NCBI GenBank assembly: GCA_036852015.1
Contig: JAANDG010000040.1
Location: forward strand, 372,001-436,000
Length of the DNA: 64,000 nucleotides
DNA from: Pelodera strongyloides
Lineage: Eukaryota > Nematoda > Chromadorea > Rhabditida > Rhabditidae
Direction of reading: 5' to 3'
Below, in pieces: positions 20,464 through 30,882 of the stretch. The notes beneath the pieces were generated by a model that saw nothing but the letters and a program-made list of their open reading frames with translations, was not told the DNA's origin and made no database searches. Position numbers and translations under genes: made by a program. How positions within the stretch are numbered: position 1 is the stretch's first letter; every line of letters starts with the position of its first letter.

Positions 20464-23400
20464 CTAAATATGCGGTAGCGATACAACTGGTTCAGGGTAA
20501 TTAATTATTTCAAGGTCTCTTACAACTTTACAAAAATCATTTGCAAAAATATTCCAACATTCTTCTAATTCGGCGTTCTCCTCGGCTTTGCGTCGTAGAA
20601 ACCGGAGAGTGGTTTCGAAGAAAATCTGAAACGGTTTGGTTTTTTTTCAAAGATGAGGAGTGTGCGCTCAACGGAGTGGATTGCACAGCTTTCGCGTATC
20701 TCTGGCGCGCGCCCCGCTCACCCTAGGCGTGCATACTCCGAAGGAGCATGGAACGGTAGGCGCGGCGACATCGCCAAGTTTGCCGGTTTGTGAATGCGTG
20801 CATTTCTGTCGTCAGACTTATCAGAGAGTATTATTTTGTGATGATGATGTTAGCGTTTCCTAATGTTCTTGGTAAGTTTGTAAAAAGGTTGTAGAGGACA
20901 ACAACTTTACCTCATAATTATGTACAGTCAGATTGAAAGCGTCGTGTATCCTTACTATCTTATTAACTCTAGCTCGGAATAGTTCAGGATCGGGGTATGT
21001 TTCAATTAGTGCGGCGAGTTCTGTGACTTGCTTTTCTCCGAGCGCTTGGTACCTGAAAGTAAAACATTAATTAAAAGAGTTTATGAATATTGTAACTCAG
21101 CGGTACTGTAACTGGTAGTCGGGAGATTTGATAACAATCGTTTAATATTTTGTAAATAGAATTAATGCATTCTGTATACTACGGTATTTCCGGAAGTTTA
21201 GAATTATAATTAGGCTAGGCGTTTCTTTATGGAGATTTTATCCAAGTGGGATCTATTCCGTCTTTGTTAAAATCCAGGAAATGTTGACGTTCACGAAAAA
21301 CTTAAAGCGAAATGCCGGCCGATTTCTGAAACACATCGAGTACACCAGCATTCTTATGCAGCTTATGCAAATGAACATAAAGTAGAATGAGACACCAAGC
21401 AAAATTCGAGTAAATTCGCAATTCAGTTGTCCACGATGCGTTTCAAAAACCGGCTGGAATTCCGCTTTAATAAAGGAAACTTGCTTGGGGTTCATTTCCA
21501 AATGTTCCGCTTGTAGAACTTCAATACCGAAAAATTTATGCAAATGCGGGTAGTGGGAGAGCAAACTGAAAATAATACTTACTTCGAAAAGGATTCAAAG
21601 TTTGTTTCCTATCAAATATATGTTTGTTACTGCGTACGCTTGCGCGTCGTAGCAGCCACGCATGTACGTTAGCTTTGACCTCATCAGACCTTTATTATCA
21701 TTGATCAAATTATCATCCCTTTCTTCAACATACATGCTACTCATACACCTGTTTGCTAATCAACGACAACACGACGAGTTATATACTACTTTCTTTTCAT
21801 CATTTCATTGTGATGCACACCCTGTGGTGTTATTTAATAAATAAATAAATAAATATGTGACAATACGGTCAATTGTACTCCGCACCGCATAACCGCATGA
21901 CCGCATGACCGCATAGACACCGCATGGAAACCGCGTGCGGTCAAACACCGCACGGAAACCGCACGAGTTGATCAAACACCGCGCGGACACCGCATAATGT
22001 AGGCGGACACCGCATAGACACCGCGTGTCTCATACCTCATACCCATCATATACTGCAAAATTGTACGCCGTGATTAAGATAATGTGCTCCAATGTCTATT
22101 TTTTGCGGGAATTATATAATTTAGAGTATAGGTTGTTTGTTTTATTTACCCTATTATACACTTCGAATCACGACTGTGAGATGTGTCTCCCTGGAAAATG
22201 GAGCGATCCAATTAAGCTCAGGTCTAACCACCAATTTAACGATTAGCCAAATGAGCCAGTATTCTCTTGTTGGATGACCTACCCTACCAGTGAGAGAAAA
22301 AAGCGCTATTCTGGCGCAATGGTAGGTGGCGCGGTTTCCTAATTGGTAGAGGCTTAATGAGAGGGGTCGCACCTTCGCTTATGGGATTAGGTTTTACCGT
22401 TTTACGTTTGATGAGTTTTGTATAAATTAACCTAAATGTAATAAGTATTATAATTGCTGTTTGGTGCACCTCGTTTATTAGTTTATTAGTTTAATGTTTA
22501 TTAGGCTCTTGGAAAGACCTTCGTGAAAAGATGTCGTGGTTCGAAGTAAATGTAATGGGGTAAACGTAAACAGTTTCGATGCAGAAATTCCGATGTTAAA
22601 ATAAAACAAACAACCTATACTCTAAATTATATAAATCCCTCAGAAAATAGATATGTGGAGCACATTATCTTAATCACGGCGTAAAATTTCGCGGTATATG
22701 ATGGGTTCGACCTCGCGCGGTGTCTATGCGGTGTCCGCCTACATTATGCGGTGTCCGCGCGGTGTTTGTTCAACTCGTGCGATTTCCGTGCGGTGTTTGA
22801 CCGCACGCGGTTTCCATGCGGTGTCTATGCGGTCATGCGGTCATGCGGTTATGCGGTGCGGAGTACAATTGGCCGATAATACTCTATACAGTATTACTAT
22901 CATTTACATGCAAAACTACCCTACATACTGTAGCGGATAGGGCTCCGGGATCAATACCAGTTTCTCAGAATCAGGTTGTCTAGAAATTCTAGACTTCTTG
23001 GTTCTAGGGTACAAGGAAAGACTCTAAAATGTTTTGTTCTTCAGTCCCTTAGGAAAAGCCTAAGGGACTGTAGAAGAAAACAATTTCGAGAACTGTAAGG
23101 ACGTGTAAATATGTATGGGCCGATTCCAATAAGTGAAGTAGAACTTTTGGCTGAGGATTCTATGAAAAATTTTAAGGGGAATAATTCTATTCTGTGTCGT
23201 AAACGTCGAATTCTGTGAAGAATTCTGAATTTATGACGAAGAATAGAACAAAATTGGCATATGTTTATCTGTTTCTATGAACAAACGCTAAAGCGGAATA
23301 CCTGCCGGTTTTTGAAAAAAACATCGAGCACACCAGCGTTTTTATGCAGCTTGCGCAAATGAATGTAAATTAGAAAAAAAGTCGAGCTAAATTCGAGTAA

Positions 23401-24013
23401 TTTTGCATAAATACGTAAGAATTAAGTTGTCCAAATGCATGTTAAAAACCGGCCGCTATTTCGCTTTAAAAACGCATAAAATAAATAAACTCACAATACA
23501 ACAAATTCCCACTGACAGCCGCTTTCAATGAGCGCACTGAATCCTTTGGTCACGTATTGTTTGCACTTTTCAGAGACTTCGCCGCGACTTCTTATACCCA
23601 CACTACTGGGAGATACTTGGGTCCTGGTAGATATCGTACTCCCGGTCTGGGGATCGAACTAAATAGCGATATTTACTGGAATTAAATAGATAAATGCATA
23701 ATAAATAATAAACCCTTCAACCGTGTGATCCTCTAATGAAAGGGTGGTTCAGTACAGTGTTAAAAGTTAATTATTTGTTCCGCATTAAGAAGCCCTAGCT
23801 GGCCATAGGTCGTTGAGTATTGTTTTTCAGCGTAGGCCTAAGCCTAAGCCTAAGCTTTTCCAATGTTGTCTATCAGATGTTTAATATCATACAATACCTG
23901 ATGTTCTGCCCTTTGTAGTCCATTTTCCGGTTGAATTACAGAACATCTTTTCTTTACTGCATCGGGACAATATTCACAGAGGACCGAATCACAACTGAAT
24001 GTTTGGCCCATTT
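20464..24013 (-). CDS. Globin A, five exons, 220 aa, N-terminus MGQTFSC
   Basis: Minus-strand exons (high to low): 24013-23898 (ATG at 24011), 23658-23495, 21565-21485, 21052-20911, 20625-20464; coding sum 663 nt. The globin core starts about residue 68. SHYPHLHKFFG holds the CD1 Phe (F105). NPKYQALGEKQ is helix E, with Leu124 at the distal E7 place. KIVRIHDAFNL puts the proximal F8 His at H156. FFETTLRFL is helix G and ECWNIFANDFCKVV is helix H. The N-terminus MGQTFSC fits an N-myristoylation signal (Gly2, Ser6) with Cys7 for palmitoylation, and the first 65 residues are a Cys-containing extension outside the fold. The ATG lies two bases after TTCCAG, a likely trans-splice acceptor. Intron 3 must use a GC donor (AA|GCAAGT) to match the paralog. 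Heme binding is inferred from F8 and CD1. Confidence 0.85.
21302..21470. mobile_element. CCGG foldback MITE (family A) in globin A intron 3
   Basis: Complete copy. Its right end is about 14 bp from the GC donor of this intron. Confidence 0.8.
21800..21856 (+). repeat. Retroposon-like 3' tail, plus orientation
   Basis: Upstream CTAATCAACGACAACACGAC, then GATGCACACCCTGTGGTGTT and ATTTAATAAATAAATAAATAA. The first part matches, inverted, the sequence just beyond the tail at 5478-5570, so a longer unit of about 100 bp is shared. Confidence 0.55.
21868..22147. repeat. Left arm of a large inverted repeat
   Basis: Begins AATTGTACTCCGCACCGCAT and is rich in ACCGCATAGACACCGCATGG-type units. It then runs on through GATTAAGATAATGTGCTCCA to TATAGGTTGTTTGTTTTAT. 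The inverted partner is 22598-22876. Confidence 0.8.
22598..22876. repeat. Right arm of the large inverted repeat
   Basis: Reverse complement of 21868-22147 with scattered differences, from ATAAAACAAACAACCTATAC through GCGGTGTCTATGCGGTCATG to GCGGAGTACAATTGG. Spacer of about 450 bp without a recognisable gene. The whole unit lies in globin A intron 2. Confidence 0.8.
23288..23469. mobile_element. CCGG foldback MITE (family A) in globin A intron 2
   Basis: Complete copy with slightly altered left terminus (CTAAAGCGGAATACCTGCC). Its right end lies about 25 bp from the exon 2 donor. Confidence 0.75.
23833..23858. repeat. Interstitial telomere-like repeat (GCCTAA)
   Basis: About four GCCTAA hexamers in globin A intron 1. 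Confidence 0.75.
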
Positions 24014-24948
24014 CTGGAACAAATTTTAAATTGATACTTGCAAAATATATTCCAATTATCTTTCTTTTGAGAAAAATCTTATTATATAAAGGCGAAGAGT
24101 TTATTTGGACTTTTGTTTTTGTGAACGAAACGAAAATTAGAATATCTAAGAGTCTATACAAGGGGAATCGGAGATCAGTGTTGAGCAAGCGGTATCAAAC
24201 CTTATTTCATGACTTTTCAAGATAACCTTTTCAAGATTTTCAAGAGTTGCGAACGTTTCACACAAGTGTGCTTGCTCACTGTACTGAAAGACGCCTCAGA
24301 CGGAGCATATGATGAATGATTGACATAACATAACATAACATAACATTTATTACGAACATAAAATGTCGTACAAGTTTTGTCGAGGCAATACCACAATGAA
24401 TAACTATGAAACGTGAAAATGCAAATCTAATTAAAATAAAAGCATCAAATAAAAACATTATGTTTACAGGAATAGGCGAGGGACATACTATTTCAAGGAC
24501 CTCTTTATCAAGCAGCAGGAAGCAAGAAATTGTGTTTTGTGTACATATGTATAACAAAGTGTGTGCCTTTAGGTATAATTATTACTACAAAGTGCAAGCA
24601 TAATGGAACCAGGTGGTATTACTATATTACAGTTAAACTATCGTAATGTGAAAAGATAAACAATACGTCTAGTAGGTTACTTTATTCTATATTAGTTATT
24701 TTCCCGTCATAACAACGTAAACAAAATTTGTGGGAGAACAGACAATAAAACCTAGATCTTCTGGCCATTTACGAAATCATTTCGTAAGTGTTATTTTTAG
24801 GATATTTTTCCGTTCGTTTTGCCGTGTTTGTCTGAAGTTCTAAAGCTAAAGCAGTATTGTACCTACCAACTTTGCGAAGTTTGCATTGCATATGATATGC
24901 ATATATTACGGATCATATGTAAGAATTATTAGTAGACGCAAAATCAAA

Positions 24949-25221
24949 ATGTTAGAACCAAAAATGCCTGCAACTGACAATTACTACGCTTTTCAGAGCT
25001 CACATGGCTGTAGTAAGAATGAAATAGTGCAAGATCGCAGCAACTTGCCCCCTAGGGGATCGTATTGTTTACCGTATTTGGTGAAACGACAAACATCAAC
25101 TTTTTTCTTTAAAACTTCAGGATACTCCTACACTCTAGCTAACCATAAGTATGATGAGTACACCCTGCATCTTGTAGCTTGTGATCAAGCTACCGCTAAG
25201 GAAACAATGGTAAACGTTTAA
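24949..25221 (+). CDS. Orphan open frame, up to 111 aa, doubtful
   Basis: Open on the plus strand from an ATG at 24886 or, outside the foldback, from 24949 (MLEPKMPATDNYY), to TAA. It includes KNEIVQDRSNLPPRGSYCLP and YDEYTLHLVACDQATAKETM. Composition is gene-like, but I see no domain, no clear splice sites and no neighbour that explains it. It could be a relic of a transposon ORF or a chance frame. Confidence 0.2.
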   Translation: MLEPKMPATDNYYAFQSSHGCSKNEIVQDRSNLPPRGSYCLPYLVKRQTSTFFFKTSGYSYTLANHKYDEYTLHLVACDQATAKETMVNV

Positions 25222-25638
25222 CTGATAGTGATGGTTTAGCTAGCGCTATGCCTTTAAAGTAAACCCCATGCCCCTTTAGTTTGTCCAAGTATCCACCAAC
25301 CATTTTCTGTGCGCTCTACCGTCAATTTTTGTTACATCTTTAAAAGATGTACATATATAAAATGCCATGGTGTAAACAAAAACGAGGAGTGTATGCTTGC
25401 ATGAACTAATAAAAAAGTTAGTGCCGTAACCTGTAATGTGTAAGATGTGTGAATAGATTGTAAAGTTCCAAAATACGGTCGATCTATCGAAGCAAAATCA
25501 GGTAAAATTTGCCATACATTGAAATCCCATAATGGCGTAATGAGAGGCATATTAGTATTTAAATTTCGTAAATTGAGGAACTATATTAGTTTTCTTAAAT
25601 TTACATTATAAAATTGTTGTAGATAACAGAATCTGGAA

Positions 25639-25812
25639 AATAAAGACCCGCCGGTTTTTGAAACGCCTCCCGGGCAACCTAGTTCTTATGTATTTCTGCT
25701 AATTTCTCGAATTTAGCTCCATTTTTTATTGTAATTTATGTTCGTTTGCATAGGCTGCGTAAGAATGCTGGTGTCCAATGCGTTTCAAAAACAAGCCGGT
25801 ATTTCGCTTTAA
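25639..25812. mobile_element. CCGG foldback MITE (family A)
   Basis: Right terminus intact (TATTTCGCTTTAA); left terminus altered (AAATAAAGACCCGCCGG). Confidence 0.7.
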
Positions 25813-26029
25813 TTGTTATAAGTTCCTGATATGGCGACTGTGAGCAACGCAAAAGCCGGGACAATTTTCCTTTTTCGCAGTTTCGTACTTGCCATAATTG
25901 GTTACTGAACTCATTTTTACACATAAAGGCCGTATTCACTGTAGCGCGAAGTCGACCGATTCTAAGCTGAAACAGAAGCAAAGTCAAAGATCCAATAGTT
26001 CAAACTTCCTCAAGTACATTTAGCTGTGA

Positions 26030-26225
26030 AACCACCACCTGGCGAGGGAATCGTGGGCGATACCTCATGTCCCTAGCCAGAAGGCGTCCAGCAATCTGTC
26101 ATCTGGAACTCGTCGCCTACTGCTCAGGACTCAGGACCTCTGCGTAACACGTCATAAGCAAACCTTGAAACTGTATTTTCCCCCTTGAATAAAGGTGCAC
26201 GCTCTTGGAAGCATAAAATATTGTA
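26030..26225 (+). repeat. Retroposon-like unit ending 'TTGAATAAAGGTGCACGCTC'
   Basis: Ends CCTTGAATAAAGGTGCACGC then TCTTGGAAGCATAAAATA. The same end recurs at 28478-28515 and 42617-42660 (plus), at 46856-46905 (minus), and in part at 60866-60900. The AATAAA inside the shared end suggests a retroposed 3' terminus. The upstream CAGGACCTCTGCG word also recurs, inverted, near 46930. Confidence 0.5.
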
Positions 26226-26919
26226 TTTAGTTATGAATGGGGAAGTCTGTGTTCGGCCTGTTTTATTTTGACAATAAACGATGTAACTCAAGGAATATGA
26301 TGGAAATAAGAATTAAACAACGATTTCAGCAAGTCGCACAGAAAGTTTTCTTTCATAAAAATTTTCACAATAGTGTGCAAATTTTCGGGTCGAAACTATT
26401 TTAGAGATTCAAGACATGGTCATTTCTCCCGTGGGCTTGAAGCTCGGATCTTTAACGTTAATGTGTCTCGTGTTTTGATGTCAATCGCGTCGTCACCCAT
26501 TTCGGAATAGTCCTTAGCATTTGTAAATGTTACACGGTTTAGAAACTTAGAAGATCTATGCTTGAAAAAAATATCCCTTGGGATTTAAGTAGATGAAGTG
26601 AACTTGTGAGCCGAATGATTAAGAAGTAAATACAAGTCATATGTTCGGTAAATAAAGTTATAAATAGGGCTGATGTATGATCGGCGAGTGATTCTGTAAA
26701 GTGGGAATTTCACTACTTAATTGTTATGTATTTGCGTAAAAAAATTTCGCCACTCGTCTTCTGCGCAATGATCTAGTCAGTTTCACAACAAGTGGCTTAT
26801 CTGTAGTGAAGCTAATCATCTTAGAATATTTTACACCAATTTTATAAATTGGTCTTGTGCCTGTTTATAGTTTATGTACTAATGTGCCAGCGAGAACTCA
26901 GAGAAGTATCGTATCTATC

Positions 26920-27059
26920 TCGTGAAATTTGCATGTAATCCGCATATGCTAATATTCTATGTACATTTGGTGCCGGAAGCTTCGCACTGGCACCAAAAAT
27001 TAGCATAGGATACATAGGAAATGCGTATCATATGCGAATTAGGTACAATACTGCTTTAA
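26920..27059. mobile_element. Family C foldback MITE
   Basis: GCTAATATTCTATGTACATT then GGTGCCGGAAGCTTCGCACTGGCACC at the centre, with the right end GTACAATACTGCTTTAA. Confidence 0.65.
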
Positions 27060-27204
27060 AGACATGGAATTTTGTGTTTATTCTTCGTTTCATTTTGCAA
27101 TTTTATATACTGCGTGAGAAGCTGAGCTTCTTGAAAATGCTCAGCCTGTGTGTGTGTTTCTTTTCCGTTTAATTTACTTTTCCACATTGTTTTTATTAAA
27201 TATA

Positions 27205-27228
27205 AAGATATATATATATATATATATA
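27205..27228. repeat. (AT)n microsatellite
   Basis: Short AT run just before the tRNA-like repeat. Confidence 0.85.
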
Positions 27229-27242
27229 ATTATCATAATTAT

Positions 27243-27345
27243 ATGCGCCGGATGGCCTAGTGGATAACGTTTCCGTCTCACACCGCGAAAGTTCAGGGGT
27301 TCGATTCTGCTCTATGTAATAGGTTGTCTCAGGTTTCAGGCCTGC
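27243..27345 (+). repeat. tRNA-like sequence, probably a SINE head or tRNA pseudogene
   Basis: Has an A-box-like TGGCCTAGTGG (27253-27263) and a B-box GGTTCGATTCT (27298-27308) at tRNA spacing. The 5' GCGCCGG has no matching 3' acceptor strand, and the D and anticodon stems do not close well, so it is not a working tRNA gene. Sequence after it (to about 27420) is GC-richer and may be SINE body. Confidence 0.5.
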
Positions 27346-27542
27346 GCGCGCTGTCACTGCAGCTTACCGAGCTCCAAAACGCCGTGTCAACCCTATAACG
27401 ACCTGCACTGTGGCTAACACGTTAATTTTGAAAGTTACTCATTTGTTAACAAATCATTACGTACCAAATCACACTACACAATGCACTTACATTCAGAACA
27501 AAACAGTAGTTTGTATATCGTACAAATAAATTTAAAGAAAAA

Positions 27543-29614
27543 TTATTTATTATTATTCGGTAAACACAGTGGCCGTGCTACATCGCAAAATTCATTTACA
27601 ATAATCATCCAACAATTCTCCAAATTGCTATTTACATCGCCTTTATTACGTAGAAATCGCAGGGTTGTCTCCAGGAAGAGCTGAAACGCTTAGATGTTTA
27701 TGGAGGATTTTGCAGTGGTTTAAAGCGAAATACCGGCCTGGTTTTTAAAGCACATCGAGTAGACCAGTTCTTATGCAGTGTATGCAAAAGAACATAAATT
27801 AGAATAAAAAATCGAGCCAAATTCGCGAAAAAAATTCAGTTGCCCGCGATGCGTTTTAATGAGCGGCCGGTATTTCGCTTTAAAGGGATGAGGTCACTAG
27901 CAATTGCACCTTTTTTGAATATTTTCGATCGACGCGGAAATTACATTAAATTACTTTTGCTCCCCGAGGTAGAAGCCAGAAGAGCATGCTCAATTTTTGG
28001 CCATACTATCGATCGAAAATATGCAAAAGGGTACAATTTCAAGTGATCCCATCCCTTTAAAGCGAAATACCGGCCGCTCATTAAAACTCATCGCGGGCAA
28101 CTGAATGAAACCGGGACAGAACGGACACGATTCCGATTCTACCCGTGTCTAACGTTTTTTCTTCTTCTAAGTAACGGGTACATTCTATGCTCAACGAGCA
28201 TTTCTCTTGATAAGCTAATGATTTGAAGCAGTGAACACTCTAGCCTTGCTCAGGACCCCTGTGGATTAAATAATCTTAAAGCGAAATACCGGCCGGTTTT
28301 TGAAACGCATCTCAACTGCTTGCATTCCTATGCATTTATGCAAAGTGGGGTCTAATTTTGGTCTAGTTTTTATTCAAATTTTTGCTCATTTGCATATGAT
28401 GCATAAGAAAGCAGGGGTACGCCATTCGTTTCAAAATCCGGCCAGAATTTCGCTTTAAAACATGTTTTATATACATAAACTCTTGAATAAAGAAGCACGC
28501 TATTGAAGCGTAAATACTATTTGTTTCATAAAATAAAGTGGTTACCTTATAATTTTCGGCGGTGAGGTTGTATGCATCGTGCATGCGAACAATCTGGATT
28601 ACTCGTTCTTTGAACTCTAATTCCGAGGGATACGTTTCAATTAGAGAAACAATTGCTGCTACTTGCTTCTCGCCCAGTGCTTGGTAACTGAAACTATTCG
28701 TGAATTATTTTAAAGAGAAATGATAATTAAGGTGATCGTTCTGAACCCTGTCGGCCTGAAACAAATGACACCTTCTAGGCCACATGGCAGAAAGGTCTAA
28801 TTTTCTAATCCAAGCATACATCAAATTTATTGTCTACATTGCGTAACGCTCACGCAAACAAACAAATAACAAAAAAAACAAACCGTGGATTCATTTCTAA
28901 ATGCTCTGCTTGTAGGACTTCAATACCGAAGAACTTGTGCAGCCTTGGATAATGACTCAATAAGCTGAAAATCAAATTTATTATTTATATTTCCTAGAAG
29001 AGAGTGTCCACTGTTTATGTATTTATTTCAGTCTTAAGTGAGACCGATTGTTTATACCGACGCTACGCATCCACATTGCGCATTCGAAGAACACTCTTAT
29101 CTTTGAAACGAAATACCGGCCGGTTTTTGAAACGCATAGTGGACAACTGAAACCTTACGTATTTATGCTAATTTGCTCGAATTTAGCTCGGTTTTTTATT
29201 CTAATTTATGTTCATTTGCATATGCTGCATAAGAATGCTGGTGTCCACAATGCGTTTCAAAAACCGGCCAGCAATGCGTTTCAAAAACCGGCAATTATTT
29301 CGCCTTAACTTTACAAATCTTGTGACTAGATGAAGAAGACCGTAGAAAGACTAAAAATACAAAGGAAAGAATTAAACAAACGAAAAAAACGCCCACAATA
29401 CAACAAATTCGCCTTGGCATCCATTTTCCACTAGCGATTTGAATCCGTTTCTGAGGTATTCTGAACAATTGGCGGAAATTTCTTCTCGATTCATTATAGT
29501 TTCTTCAGTTTCGGATTTTATTCTCTCTTTTCTTGGCTCCACAATAATCGGGCACCCTTTTTCCGAATCGCAGTTGATAGCGGCCTGGAATAAATATTTC
29601 GAAAAGTTCAACAT
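27543..29614 (-). CDS. Globin B, four exons, about 192 aa, paralog of globin A
   Basis: Minus-strand exons: 29614-29397, 28964-28884, 28687-28546, 27680-27543. The phases match globin A exactly; the second and third exons have the same lengths as their globin A counterparts (81 and 142 nt). The core reads SHYPRLHKFFGIE (CD1 Phe), PRYQALGEKQV (Leu at E7), IVRMHDAYNL (F8 His), FLETTLRFL and ENCWMIIVNEFCDVA. The start is uncertain. ATG at 29614 follows an acceptor-like TTTGTTTAG by 18 bases, but a second acceptor (TTATTCCAG) lies inside the frame just before AAINCDSEKGC, so an upstream first exon encoding a different N-terminus is possible. INCDSEKGC aligns loosely with FSCDSVLCEYC of globin A. 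The stop codon overlaps an AATAAA. A heme protein is inferred; the role is unknown. Confidence 0.8.
27720..27883. mobile_element. CCGG foldback MITE (family A) in globin B intron 3
   Basis: Both ends present. Its left end lies 40 bp from the last exon's acceptor, and its right end shares TTTAAA with the next foldback. Confidence 0.75.
27880..28061. mobile_element. Family F foldback, TTAA-ended
   Basis: TTAAAGGGATGAGGTCACTA at the left pairs with AGTGATCCCATCCCTTTAA at the right. ATATTTTCGATCGA and TCGATCGAAAATAT form the inner pair. Confidence 0.75.
28058..28112. mobile_element. CCGG MITE (family A), partial inverted copy
   Basis: TTAAAGCGAAATACCGGCCG then CTCATTAAAACTCATCGCGG. It is the inverse of the right end of the copy at 27720-27883, giving a palindrome around family F. 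Confidence 0.7.
28276..28458. mobile_element. CCGG foldback MITE (family A) in globin B intron 3
   Basis: Complete copy, both termini recognisable, about 90 bp from the exon 3 donor. Confidence 0.8.
29103..29308. mobile_element. CCGG foldback MITE (family A) in globin B intron 1
   Basis: Complete copy with a duplicated right terminus: GCGTTTCAAAAACCGGC occurs twice in tandem, at about 29248 and 29275. Confidence 0.8.
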
Positions 29615-29744
29615 TACCGTAAATTAGAACTAAACAAATTTGGTTTGGGATAAATAGAATATAAAGCAAAATAGAAATTACACCCGGTTATGCAGACTAG
29701 TGTTTGTACGCGAAAACGATGCAGAAGGTCAACTTCTTAAAATT

Positions 29745-29904
29745 TTAAAGAGAAATACCGGTCGGTTTTTGAAACGGACAACTGAATTCTTACATATTAT
29801 ACTAATTGCTCGAATTCAGCTCGATTTTTTGTTCTAATTTATGCAAATTTGCATTAACCCGCATAAGAATGCTGGTGTGCTCGATGATGTGTTTCAAAAA
29901 CCTT
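29745..29904. mobile_element. CCGG foldback MITE (family A), right end decayed
   Basis: TTAAAGAGAAATACCGGTCGG at left; right end stops at GTTTCAAAAACCTTCCG. Confidence 0.65.
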
Positions 29905-30644
29905 CCGTTGGTCAATCGGCTAAGCGAGAATTTAAACACAGCGAAAATATGCTCCGAAAATAAACGATGGACTATATTCCGATGGTGTGTTCAGTAGGTT
30001 ATATCAGCATTGTTAGTAAATCTGACGTAGTAAAGTTTAAAGATCAGCTGGATAAAAACACAAAAGACATGCCCATAAAGATTCTGCTTCACTCACTATT
30101 CAGCTGCAGCAGCTCTAATGAGTTAGAAGGGGCGGGTCTGAATAGTACAGGGCAAGCAAAAGAGGCATTAAGATAATAATACATAATAATATGCTTGAAA
30201 ACACGTGATTAAGTAATTGGCTATTATTAGTGGATCTCTGAGAATGTGCATATGGCAATTGGCTTAATTAGTTCTAGGCTTGTAGTTCCGCGTTACGGCA
30301 GTTGTGCGCTGCTGTGGAATAAAGAAACATGTCTCGATGAATAAAAGATGATTAGCTAATCAGTGGATATTATGCGTCGGGAAACGCCCAAACTGGCACA
30401 TAACCATAAGTTTGCATACAATACATAGAAGTGGAGTTTTTAGTAAACTTTTCATAAAACACCTGCCATACACTGCTTCCAAGATTTTGCAAAAAAGGGC
30501 AGTCAGAAAATCTCAAGATCACACAAAAGAGGCATTAAGACAATACAATACATATATCCCTCAAAACACACGAGTAATTGCGTGTCAGTAATTGAGACTT
30601 GTTTGTTATTACACGCAGGGCAAATTTTCATAATTATTTTCAAC

Positions 30645-30882
30645 CAGTCGGCTCACGCCGCCCGAGGCGACTTACATGGACATATGATTGGTTTAGAATG
30701 GCATACTTATATGTAAAGCTTCAAACGTATCATAAGAAATTCACATAATAGGAAACAACGGCATTATGCATACTTCGACATTGAGCTGCAAAACTCTTTT
30801 TATACCCGAACACGAAATTTGCATTTCCGTAACGCACATCGGTATGCAAATTACGCTACAGTTACTCTTTTATATAATCTAA
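30645..30882. repeat. Dispersed repeat of about 235 bp, copy 1
   Basis: Begins CGGCTCACGCCGCCCGAGGC and ends with GTTACTCTTTTATATAATCT. It shares nearly every internal word with 36895-37142, including GCTTCAAACGTATCATAAGA and CGTAACGCACATCGGTATGC. No ORF or terminal repeats seen; class unknown. Confidence 0.7.

Larger units (their letters stand above)
24014..27542. other. Intergenic stretch between the two globins
   Basis: Contains ATAAC pentamer repeats (24326-24347) followed by LINE-tail-like sequence, a half family C foldback (about 24848-24905), an orphan frame (24949-25221), one family A MITE (25639-25812), a retroposon-like block (about 26030-26225), a family C foldback and a tRNA-derived repeat. 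No splice-supported gene found. Confidence 0.5.
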
